A stretch of 5,182 nt of DNA from Desulfocapsa sulfexigens (GTDB lineage Bacteria > Desulfobacterota > Desulfobulbia > Desulfobulbales > Desulfocapsaceae), in contig DQVD01000069.1 of the NCBI GenBank assembly GCA_015661935.1, positions 1-5,182 on the forward strand. The letters run 5' to 3'. Position numbers and translations under genes: made by a program. This document shows, one piece after another, positions 1 through 5,182 of the stretch (the first letter of the stretch is position 1; each line of letters begins with the position of its first letter). Under the pieces are notes generated by a model. The model did not search any database. It saw nothing but the letters and a program-made list of their open reading frames with translations, and was not told the DNA's origin.

Positions 1-23
1 CGATATCTTTTAAACATATCTTA

Positions 24-184
24 GGGAGATGGAAAGAAACAATTAGCCAAATAATGCGCCGAATTTACGTTTGTCTTCGTCGTTGTGGCAATAAGCGCAT
101 AGCAGCACGATGTAACTATTGCTACAACAACGAAGACAGACGAAAAGGCAAGCAGGATTGGATAATGATTTCTTTCCAGCTCCC
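24..184. mobile_element. Putative MITE-like long imperfect palindrome downstream of rlmH
   Basis: The stretch is close to its own reverse complement over its whole length. The outer arms, 24-50 and 158-184, match at 23 of 27 positions when one is reverse-complemented. They begin GGGAG and share the core TGGAAAGAAA. The inner arms, 68-93 and 117-142, match at 23 of 26. The parts in between (51-67 and 143-157) align only with small gaps. The central loop is 94-116. The trinucleotide TTA lies immediately outside both ends (21-23 and 185-187) and could be a 3-bp target duplication, although three bases can match by chance. No transposase is present, so if mobile it would depend on an enzyme supplied elsewhere. 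The right end is 15 nt past the rlmH stop codon, so rlmH is intact. No T-tract follows on either strand, which argues against a simple terminator. Alternatives are a structured RNA or a 3'-end stabilising hairpin. The palindrome is directly seen; the MITE label is inference. Confidence 0.55.
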
Positions 185-199
185 TTATCCACGGCTCCA

Positions 200-667
200 T
201 CATTTGTGATATTTTTCACCAGCCTTAATCGTATACGCCCGATATAACTGTTCAAGAAGAAAGAGGCGTATCATATCGTGGGTGAAGGTCATCCGGGACA
301 ATGACAGTACAAGATCCGCCCCTGCCAGAACCTCAGAAGAATGCCCCGTGGGGCCGCCTATGAGAAATGCGGCCTGTTTGCGCCCTTCCTGCTCCCAGCG
401 TGAGATAAGGTCGGCAAGCCCTTCTGAACTCACTTGTTTACCACTGGAATCAAGTACGACCCTGAGCGTTGCCGAAGGAAGCGATCCGAGTAGAACACGT
501 CCCTCTTCCTTCCGTTCCTGCTCCTCTGTCCAGCTTTGCTTTCTTTTAACTTTTAAAATACTGACATTCAGGGCAGTATAATGTTTTAAACGACTGGAGT
601 ATTCTTTAATTCCCTGGTCAATAAAAGAGTCCCTGGTCTTTCCAAGAAATGGCAATTCAAGCTTCAT
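200..667 (-). CDS. rlmH: RlmH, 23S rRNA (pseudouridine-1915 N3)-methyltransferase
   Basis: RlmH transfers a methyl group from S-adenosylmethionine to N3 of pseudouridine 1915 in helix 69 of 23S rRNA, acting on assembled 70S ribosomes in the cytoplasm. The protein has 155 residues, the same length as the E. coli enzyme. Family signatures are LDSSGK (72-77), the SAM-binding FLIGGPTG (101-108), LSLSRMTFTHDMIR (121-134), LLEQLYRAYTI (137-147) and the terminal GEKYHK (150-155), which together form the SPOUT trefoil-knot fold. The N-terminus MKLELPFLGK is typical, so the ATG at 667 is the start. No Shine-Dalgarno sequence stands before it. The start is only 4 nt after the ykgJ stop, which suggests translational coupling. 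It is the last well-supported gene of the yqgE-ykgJ-rlmH group; the long palindrome at 24-184 follows. All core motifs are intact. Confidence 0.97.
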   Translation of the reverse strand: MKLELPFLGKTRDSFIDQGIKEYSSRLKHYTALNVSILKVKRKQSWTEEQERKEEGRVLLGSLPSATLRVVLDSSGKQVSSEGLADLISRWEQEGRKQAAFLIGGPTGHSSEVLAGADLVLSLSRMTFTHDMIRLFLLEQLYRAYTIKAGEKYHK

Positions 668-671
668 TATT

Positions 672-1073
672 TCAGCAGTGAATGATGGTCTGTTCGTCTA
701 CGAGTTTCTGTAGTTTACGACAAAATTCCTCATAAGAAATCTCAGTGTTTATTCCGGGACAGGATTCACTGATAGTCTTATAATTGTTTTCATCAGTCAG
801 CATTGATGGATGCAGCGGCCATTGAGCGCATCTCCATGGACGTCCCTTATGAACGGTACATCCTTCATCGTAAAAAATGCAATGCCCATCAACTGTCTTC
901 ATCTGTACAACATTGCCGGTCACTCGCCAGTACTTCTCTCTTACCTCATCAACGGAAAGTCCAAGAGCTTCAACCATTCGCTTCTGATCTTTTTCGTCCA
1001 GTGAGACTGTTGTTTCTCCATGACAGCAATAGCCGCACTGTGCACACGTAAAGATATCTTTTGTTTTTGCCAT
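672..1073 (-). CDS. YkgJ family cysteine-cluster protein
   Basis: This 133-residue protein belongs to the YkgJ/CxxCxxCC family, small soluble proteins thought to bind zinc or an iron-sulfur cluster through conserved cysteines; the biochemical role is not established. The N-terminal cluster C10-x2-C13-G-Y-C16-C17-H-G is followed by a second block (63-89) containing C65, C72 and C82 around GRPWRCAQWPLHP, and then C105 in an SCPG motif. This is the usual family order. Further cysteines are C118 and the C-terminal C133. There is no signal peptide or membrane segment. The start at 1073 is required to retain C10-C17, yet the leader is AT-rich with no purine-rich ribosome-binding site. The gene sits 44 nt downstream of yqgE and 4 nt upstream of rlmH, so an operon is likely. 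A link to ribosome modification is only suggested by position. Confidence 0.92.
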   Translation of the reverse strand: MAKTKDIFTCAQCGYCCHGETTVSLDEKDQKRMVEALGLSVDEVREKYWRVTGNVVQMKTVDGHCIFYDEGCTVHKGRPWRCAQWPLHPSMLTDENNYKTISESCPGINTEISYEEFCRKLQKLVDEQTIIHC

Positions 1074-1076
1074 TTT

Positions 1077-1102
1077 TATATTTTAAATCATGTATATTTT
1101 AA
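1077..1102. repeat. Short AT-rich direct repeat in the yqgE-ykgJ gap
   Basis: The 10-mer TATATTTTAA occurs at 1077-1086 and again at 1093-1102, 16 bp apart, within the 44-nt gap between the yqgE stop and the ykgJ start. Read on the minus strand it gives TTAAAATATA twice. The more distal copy could supply a -10-like TAAAAT for ykgJ, but I see no convincing -35 partner at the right spacing. It may simply be an AT-rich translation-initiation leader. The repeat is certain; any function is speculative. Confidence 0.4.
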
Positions 1103-1117
1103 CGGGGACTTATGCAA

Positions 1118-1693
1118 TCAGGCATTTCCAATATAATCCTGATAAGTGGAAATATCTATTCCATAAAGAGCCGCAGCCCGTTTCCATTTCTCATCATCAG
1201 GAACATCAAAAATAATCGAATCCTCTGCAGGAATTGTGAGCCACCCCTGGGAGACAAGTTCCTGTTCAAGTTGTCCAGGCCCCCACCCCGCATAGCCTAT
1301 TGCAAAGATAAACTTTTTCGGCCCTCGACCATAGGCGATGTCCTCAATAACCTTCGTGTTTCTAGAGAGATACACTGTAGAACTGATCTCAATATGATGA
1401 TCGATAACGTAATCTGATTGATGAAGAATAAAAGCAGAATTTGGCTCCACTGGTCCGCCCGTATAAATTGGAGCAATTAAATCTTCTGGCACAGGTAGAC
1501 CATTAGTAATAAATACTTCTTCTAAAGAGAGCTGAGGATTTGGTTTGTTAATTGCTATCCCAACCGCCCCTTCAAAGCCGTGAGAACAGATATAAATCAC
1601 CTGTTCTGAAAACCGCGGATCAGGCATTTGGGGTGTGGATAATAAAAATGATCCTGTTAATGAATCTATTATCGGTTTTTTAGACTGTTCCAT
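1118..1693 (-). CDS. yqgE: YqgE/AlgH family protein (DUF179)
   Basis: This is a YqgE/AlgH protein, a conserved soluble family of unresolved biochemical function. The AlgH name comes from a reported effect on alginate production in Pseudomonas. Family motifs, numbered from the ATG at 1693, are GSFLLSTPQMPDPRF (14-28), QVIYICSHGFEGAVGIAINKP (31-51), YTGGPV (77-82), AIGYAGWGPGQLEQEL (131-146) and the C-terminal PAEDSIIFD (155-163). The frame is open upstream to a TTG at 1717, which would add eight residues. I prefer the ATG at 1693 because AAAAAGG lies 9 nt before it, no good site precedes the TTG, and the resulting 191 residues fit the family (E. coli YqgE is about 187). It is the first gene of the leftward group, divergent from glgB. 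No signal peptide or membrane segment is visible. Confidence 0.94.
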   Translation of the reverse strand: MEQSKKPIIDSLTGSFLLSTPQMPDPRFSEQVIYICSHGFEGAVGIAINKPNPQLSLEEVFITNGLPVPEDLIAPIYTGGPVEPNSAFILHQSDYVIDHHIEISSTVYLSRNTKVIEDIAYGRGPKKFIFAIGYAGWGPGQLEQELVSQGWLTIPAEDSIIFDVPDDEKWKRAAALYGIDISTYQDYIGNA

Positions 1694-1818
1694 TGAATTA
1701 TACCTTTTTGAAGACAAAACAGCAGAAGGGACTTTTACACACTAACAGATCTATTTGATTATGGTCAAGAAGTGTTAAATATTCACAGCAAATTTCAATT
1801 TTCATTTATATTTCTTTC

Positions 1819-1858
1819 CAGCCTCATTTTGCTCTATGTTTTACAGCCTGAATTTGCT
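1819..1858 (+). repeat. Pair of 15-bp direct repeats upstream of glgB
   Basis: CAGCCTCATTTTGCT (1819-1833) and CAGCCTGAATTTGCT (1844-1858) match at 13 of 15 positions with a 25-bp period. They end 55 nt before the glgB start codon and lie just downstream of the candidate -10 box. The arrangement is compatible with a repressor or activator site, but no known regulator motif is recognised and chance similarity in AT-rich DNA is possible. Confidence 0.35.
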
Positions 1859-1902
1859 ACTCTGGAAAATAAGTAAACAGCTGTCAAAGGTATCTTAAGA
1901 TT

Positions 1903-1908
1903 AGGGGT
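1903..1908 (+). promoter_or_regulatory. Ribosome-binding site of glgB
   Basis: AGGGGT lies 5 nt before the ATG at 1914. A second in-frame ATG at 1920 would leave 11 nt, so the first ATG fits better. The two choices differ by only two residues, M1 and E2. Confidence 0.6.
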
Positions 1909-1913
1909 TATCC

Positions 1914-4124
1914 ATGGAAATGAAAGAACAAATCGACCGTCTCCTCCGTGCAGAACATTACGACCCTTTTCAAGTTCTGGGGGTACATTTCACAGACAAA
2001 GGAAAGCACCCTGCTGCAACCATCCGCTGTTTCCAACCAAGTGCCAGGTCAATAACACTGCTTATCGATGATCAGGAAATCCCTATGAAAAGGGTGCGGG
2101 ACGAAGGCATATTTGAGGCTTGCGTTGATCGTGAAAAGATCAATGATTCTGATCTGGATCCTTACACTTACCAGTACAAGATCATTTATAACGACGGCAA
2201 TGAGCAGACTGTTAATGATCCATACAGGTTTATGCCCATCTTGAGTGAAGAGGACAGGTACCTCTTTAATTTTGGTACCAACTATGAGCTATATAACCAT
2301 ATTGGTGCCCATCCCGGCATGTATTCACAAATCCGGGGTACCATCTTTCGTGTCTGGGCACCATCTGCCACCCGAGTTTCAGTTATTGGAAATTTTAACA
2401 GTTGGGATGGCAGGGTAAATCCCATGCGAAGCCTTGGTAACTCCGGAATATGGGAACTCTTTCTTCCGGGAATTGGTGAAAATGAAATTTACAAGTTTGA
2501 AATCCGTACTACTCAGGGTGAGCTCCTTGAAAAATCTGACCCTTTTCAATTTTTTGGTGAATTTCGACCCAAAACTGCTTCCATGGTTCACTATCTCGAC
2601 CACTACCAGTGGAAAGATCAGGAATGGCAGGAATCCAAGAAAAGCGCGAATCCATACGAAAACGCCCTGTCTATTTTCGAAGTACATCCCGGATCATGGC
2701 AACGCGATCCTAAAAATCCGGATCGCTTTCTCACTTTTAAGGAACTTGCCGACAAACTTATCCCCTATGTTAAAAAGCTTGGATTTACCCATATTGAGCT
2801 TATGCCTGTCATGGAACACCCACTGGATGAGTCATGGGGCTATCAGATAACCGGCCCGTTCAGCATAACCAGCAGGTACGGAACTCCCGAAGACTTTATG
2901 TTTTTTGTGGATTGCTGTCATGAGGAAGGAATTGGTGTAATTCTGGATTGGGTTCCTGCGCATTTTCCTAAAGATGCACATAGCCTGGCCCGGTTTGACG
3001 GCACAGCACTCTTTGAACATGAAGACCCCAGAAAAGGTGCTCATCCTGAATGGGGAACTTTTATTTATAATTATGGCCGTAAGGAAGTGAGTAATTTTCT
3101 TATCGCCAATGCTCTATTCTGGATTGACAAGTACCATATAGACGGATTGCGGGTTGATGCCGTAGCCTCCATGCTTTATCTCGATTATTCAAGAAAAGAA
3201 GGAGAATGGCTGCCAAATAACCATGGTGGCAGAGAGAATCTTGAAGCCATTGAATTTATCAAACATCTCAACTCAATTGTGTACGATCGTCATCCCGGGA
3301 CACTGATGATTGCTGAAGAATCCACGAGTTTCTACGGTGTCTCAAAACCAGCTGATGCTGGCGGCCTCGGATTCGGTTTTAAATGGAATATGGGCTGGAT
3401 GAATGACATACTCGACTATTTTGAGAAAGATCCAATTTACAGAAGATTCCATCACAACAGTCTTACCTTTTCCATTATGTATGCCTTTTCCGAAAACTTT
3501 ATTCTGCCGCTGTCACACGATGAAGTTGTACATGGAAAAAAATCACTACTCGACAAAATGCCCGGAGATCTGTGGCAAAAATTTGCCAATCTCAGACTCC
3601 TGTTTCTCTGTATGTGGATGCATCCCGGAAAGAAACTTCTTTTTATGGGCAATGAGTTTGGTCAATGGCGTGAATGGAACTGCAAGCAGAGCTTGGATTT
3701 CCATCTTTTGCGCGAAAATGAATTGCATAATGAAATGCTGACATTTTTTGAAAAGCTTAACGCTCTATACAAAAATAATGCAAGCCTCTGGGAGTTGGAT
3801 TTCAGCCAGGAAGGATTTCAGTGGATGGATCTCGAGGATCGGGAGAATTCTATCATCACTTATGCCCGCTACGCTAAAAATCGTGATGACCATCTGGTGT
3901 GTTTGTTAAACTTCACTCCCCAGACGTTCTATGGATATAAAATGGGTTTACCGACAGGATCAAATTATGAACAAATATTCTGCTCAGATCAGAGCCGGTT
4001 TGGCGGGAGTGACGCAGCAAACAAAACCATATATAAAACTATTGCAGAACCTTATGCACAGGCACAATTCCATGCAAATGTTACGGTTCCACCACTTGCT
4101 GGTATTGTTTTAAAACCTTGCTAA
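1914..4124 (+). CDS. glgB: 1,4-alpha-glucan (glycogen) branching enzyme GlgB
   Basis: GlgB cuts alpha-1,4-glucan chains and reattaches the released oligosaccharide through an alpha-1,6 bond, creating branches in glycogen in the cytoplasm. The 736-residue protein is full length (E. coli 728). Domains in order: N1 module (about 1-115, with HYDPFQVLGVH at 15-25), CBM48 (about 138-230, GTIFRVWAPSATRVSVIGNFN), GH13 catalytic barrel (about 250-605) and C-terminal beta domain (about 625-736). Catalytic residues, placed by alignment from memory to E. coli D405, E458 and D526, are the nucleophile D415 in DGLRVDAVASM, acid/base E468 in IAEEST and D536 in LSHDEVVHGK. Y310 in GYQITG corresponds to E. coli Y300. 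DWVPAHFP (345-352) and LLFMGNEFGQ (575-584) are further conserved blocks. All key residues are present, so activity is expected. No other glg gene is in the window; a small ORF follows after 37 nt. Confidence 0.98.
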   Translation: MEMKEQIDRLLRAEHYDPFQVLGVHFTDKGKHPAATIRCFQPSARSITLLIDDQEIPMKRVRDEGIFEACVDREKINDSDLDPYTYQYKIIYNDGNEQTVNDPYRFMPILSEEDRYLFNFGTNYELYNHIGAHPGMYSQIRGTIFRVWAPSATRVSVIGNFNSWDGRVNPMRSLGNSGIWELFLPGIGENEIYKFEIRTTQGELLEKSDPFQFFGEFRPKTASMVHYLDHYQWKDQEWQESKKSANPYENALSIFEVHPGSWQRDPKNPDRFLTFKELADKLIPYVKKLGFTHIELMPVMEHPLDESWGYQITGPFSITSRYGTPEDFMFFVDCCHEEGIGVILDWVPAHFPKDAHSLARFDGTALFEHEDPRKGAHPEWGTFIYNYGRKEVSNFLIANALFWIDKYHIDGLRVDAVASMLYLDYSRKEGEWLPNNHGGRENLEAIEFIKHLNSIVYDRHPGTLMIAEESTSFYGVSKPADAGGLGFGFKWNMGWMNDILDYFEKDPIYRRFHHNSLTFSIMYAFSENFILPLSHDEVVHGKKSLLDKMPGDLWQKFANLRLLFLCMWMHPGKKLLFMGNEFGQWREWNCKQSLDFHLLRENELHNEMLTFFEKLNALYKNNASLWELDFSQEGFQWMDLEDRENSIITYARYAKNRDDHLVCLLNFTPQTFYGYKMGLPTGSNYEQIFCSDQSRFGGSDAANKTIYKTIAEPYAQAQFHANVTVPPLAGIVLKPC

Positions 4125-4161
4125 CTTTCTCCATATTACCTTTATTAAGGATACGAATACT

Positions 4162-4371
4162 ATGAGCACACAACAACCGACCCAAGCAACGGGTGATAAA
4201 ACAAGGCAAGCACTGACTGAGCTTTCTGATCTGCACCAGCAACACCCTAAAAAGAGTCGTCAATCACTCCTGCAACAGGTTGCAATAAAGTACAACCTGA
4301 CTCCCAAAGAATGTGAATTCCTGAATAGAAATTTTCTGGACGTAAACCAAGATGCTTGCCAGCACCCATAA
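4162..4371 (+). CDS. Hypothetical small helical protein, 69 residues
   Basis: I do not recognise this family. The ATG at 4162 is preceded by AAGGA (4147-4151) at 10 nt spacing, a reasonable ribosome-binding site, and the gene lies 37 nt after glgB in the same direction. The protein is hydrophilic and glutamine-rich with no signal peptide or membrane segment. The first 15 residues look disordered (TQQPTQATGDK). Residues about 15-60 should be helical, with basic LHQQHPKKSRQSLLQQ (24-39) followed by VAIKYNLTPKECEFLNRNF (40-58), whose helix-break-helix pattern could suit a small helical bundle or a DNA- or protein-binding unit. Two cysteines, C51 and C66, do not form a metal motif. The ribosome-binding site, position and sensible composition support a real gene; a chance ORF cannot be excluded. 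Confidence 0.6.
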   Translation: MSTQQPTQATGDKTRQALTELSDLHQQHPKKSRQSLLQQVAIKYNLTPKECEFLNRNFLDVNQDACQHP

Positions 4372-4401
4372 GTCTGCTTATTGTCAGGAGAGTTGTTCAA
4401 C

Positions 4402-4426
4402 TGTCTGGAGCCAACTCCTCCGGACA
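4402..4426 (+). other. Hairpin in the leader of the DUF4126 gene
   Basis: TGTCTGGAG (4402-4410) pairs with CTCCGGACA (4418-4426) to give a 9-bp stem with one T-G wobble and a 7-nt loop. It lies in the 86-nt gap between the 69-residue ORF and the DUF4126 start. The loop also contains part of CAACTC (4412-4417), which can pair with GAGTTG (4390-4395), so two mutually exclusive folds are possible. No T-tract follows, so it is not an evident intrinsic terminator. The pairing is seen directly; a regulatory role is unproven. Confidence 0.4.
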
Positions 4427-4457
4427 CCAATTCCAACTCATAGTCAAAGGGATAAAA

Positions 4458-5126
4458 ATGGACGATTACCAAACACTTCTCGCAACACTTGCACTTACCA
4501 TGGGTTCCGCATGGGCGGCAGGAATCAACCTTTATGCCACAATAGCTATACTTGGTACACTTGGCCTGACCGGCAATATGGTTCTACCGGAGCAATTAAT
4601 GGTTTTGCAAAACCCAATGGTTATTGGTGCTGCCGCCTTAATGTATCTCGTGGAATTTTTTGTCGATAAAACGCCTGGAGTTGATACCGGATGGGATACT
4701 ATTCACTCACTTATTCGTATCCCTGCTGGAGTTATGCTGGCTGCCGGAGCAGTAGGTGATGTAAACCCTGCAATGGTTATTACTGCCGGAATCCTTGGTG
4801 GTGGTGTTGCGGCTACTACTCACAGCATCAAGGCCGGAACCAGGGTACTCATCAATACATCCCCCGAACCCTTTTCAAACTGGACAGCATCTGTAGTTGA
4901 AGATTTGGCTGTTATTGGTGGAATATTTGCCATGCTCCACTATCCGCTGGCCTTTCTTGTTTTCTTTGTGGCTTTTGTTCTCACTGCCATCTGGATTCTT
5001 CCGAAAATCTGGGCTGGAGTGAAAATAGTTTTTCAAACAGTTGTTGGCTTCTTTTCAGGAAAAACACCTCAGGGACCAAAGCCTCCCGAAACCGTAACTA
5101 CTCCAAAAGAGTTGCCTTTTCCTTAG
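4458..5126 (+). CDS. DUF4126 family integral membrane protein
   Basis: This 222-residue protein belongs to DUF4126, a bacterial membrane family of unknown function. Characteristic motifs are GSAWAAGINLYAT (16-28), VEFFVDKTPGVDTGWD (65-80) leading into TIHSLIRIPAG, the HSIKAGTR block (122-129) and NTSPEPFSNWTASVVED (133-149). Hydrophobic stretches near 6-38, 52-70, 88-120 and 150-182, plus a short one at 187-199, indicate several membrane passes. The tail (200-222) is proline-rich, polar and probably cytosolic or disordered. The frame is open to a TTG at 4356, overlapping the previous ORF, but the ATG at 4458 is better: AAAGGGA (4446-4452) is correctly spaced and the extra 34 residues do not fit the family. 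Conserved acidic and basic residues inside membrane-associated motifs hint at transport or enzymatic activity, but no substrate can be named. Proximity to glgB may be incidental. Confidence 0.93.
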   Translation: MDDYQTLLATLALTMGSAWAAGINLYATIAILGTLGLTGNMVLPEQLMVLQNPMVIGAAALMYLVEFFVDKTPGVDTGWDTIHSLIRIPAGVMLAAGAVGDVNPAMVITAGILGGGVAATTHSIKAGTRVLINTSPEPFSNWTASVVEDLAVIGGIFAMLHYPLAFLVFFVAFVLTAIWILPKIWAGVKIVFQTVVGFFSGKTPQGPKPPETVTTPKELPFP

Positions 5127-5129
5127 GAC

Positions 5130-5159
5130 TTGGTTCCCACGCGGGAGCATGGGAACCAA
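5130..5159. repeat. REP-like palindromic hairpin after the DUF4126 gene
   Basis: TTGGTTCCCACGC (5130-5142) and GCATGGGAACCAA (5147-5159) form a 13-bp stem around a GGGA loop, with one C-A mismatch when read as plus-strand RNA and a G-U wobble when read from the minus strand. It begins 3 nt past the stop codon. The core GTTCCCACGC...GCGTGGGAAC resembles, from memory, a dispersed palindrome common in many proteobacterial genomes; here one G has become A in the right arm. It could stabilise or end the transcript, but no T-run follows (the next bases are ATCAAGGC), so a standard intrinsic terminator is less likely. An outer TGCCTT/AAGGCA pair (5113-5118, 5163-5168) may extend the structure. Confidence 0.6.
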
Positions 5160-5182
5160 ATCAAGGCACTTATCCAGCTCAG

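Larger units (their letters stand above)
1694..1913. promoter_or_regulatory. Divergent intergenic region between yqgE and glgB
   Basis: This gap must carry the transcription starts for glgB to the right and probably yqgE to the left. For glgB the best sigma-70-like match I find is TTCACA (1782-1787) with TATATT (1807-1812): five of six matches each, but the 19-bp spacing is longer than ideal. For yqgE, TTGACC on the minus strand near 1762-1767 resembles a -35 box but has no good -10 partner. The perfect TATAAT on the minus strand at 1697-1702 is too close to the start codon to be a normal promoter. An 8-bp palindrome ACAGCTGT (1877-1884) and a 15-bp direct repeat (1819-1858, listed separately) are candidate operator sites. 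None of these is demonstrated. Confidence 0.4.

Noticed and set aside
64..146. Integron attC site
   Set aside because: The hairpin size is suitable, but the arms do not end in the RYYYAAC and GTTRRRY core boxes at the required positions, and no cassette gene or integrase is nearby.
24..184. Intrinsic terminator of the rlmH operon
   Set aside because: The stem is much longer than usual and no T-run follows the structure on either strand.
21..203. A 60-residue minus-strand ORF overlapping the rlmH stop by ATGA, with one hydrophobic segment
   Set aside because: Almost the whole frame lies inside the long palindrome, and its hydrophobic VFVVVAI run is a by-product of the inner arm. The C-terminal part is not protein-like and I recognise no homolog. 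The ATGA overlap alone is weak support, so it is kept as a finding rather than a gene.
1697..1702. Perfect TATAAT -10 box on the minus strand
   Set aside because: It lies 3 nt before the chosen yqgE start codon, with no good -35 sequence at the correct distance; it would imply a leaderless or truncated message.
1694..1717. TTG start at 1717 giving a 199-residue YqgE
   Set aside because: No ribosome-binding site precedes it, while the ATG at 1693 has AAAAAGG at 9 nt and yields the usual family length.
2434..2850. 138-residue plus-strand ORF inside glgB in another frame
   Set aside because: It is a shadow frame of glgB, whose own frame carries unbroken family motifs across this region.
4139..4150. 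CCTT-TATT-AAGG hairpin hiding the ribosome-binding site of the 69-residue ORF
   Set aside because: A 4-bp stem is too weak and too common to support a regulatory claim.
4356..4457. N-terminal 34-residue extension of the DUF4126 protein from a TTG at 4356
   Set aside because: It overlaps the upstream ORF, has no family similarity that I can recognise, and the ATG at 4458 has a strong ribosome-binding site.

Overview
The window holds six protein genes in two divergent groups separated by a 196- to 220-bp regulatory gap. Moderate GC content and the family set (GlgB with its extra N-terminal domain, YqgE/AlgH, a CxxC-type YkgJ protein, RlmH, a DUF4126 membrane protein) suggest a Gram-negative proteobacterium-like chromosome, possibly a sulfate-reducing or sulfur-cycling Desulfobacterota relative such as the Desulfobulbales. 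That placement is inferred from general protein character, not from a marker gene.

Left part, minus strand (about 1700 down to 200): yqgE, then ykgJ, then rlmH, all reading the same way. The ykgJ-rlmH gap is only 4 nt, so these two are almost certainly co-transcribed. They pair a 23S rRNA methyltransferase (RlmH) with a cysteine-cluster protein of unknown function. Just after rlmH lies a sequence of about 161 bp (24-184) that is nearly its own reverse complement from end to end and is flanked by a TTA direct repeat. It looks like a miniature inverted-repeat element that the annotated genes do not explain, and it is the most notable non-coding feature here.

Right part, plus strand (1914 to 5126): a complete glycogen branching enzyme gene glgB, a small uncharacterised ORF of 69 residues, and a DUF4126 membrane protein. 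Gaps of 37 and 86 nt and shared direction are compatible with one transcript. No other glycogen genes (glgA, glgC, glgP, glgX) are present, so glgB appears detached from a classical glg operon within this view. A 13-bp palindromic hairpin (5130-5159) follows the last gene and resembles a dispersed REP-like palindrome more than a textbook terminator, since it lacks a T-tract.

Most of the window is ordinary housekeeping and metabolic coding sequence. I do not see a phage, CRISPR, toxin-antitoxin, defence or RNA-gene system. The items worth a second look are the long palindromic element, the REP-like hairpin, the uncharacterised 69-residue protein, the direct repeat upstream of glgB and the weak ribosome-binding sites of ykgJ and rlmH.
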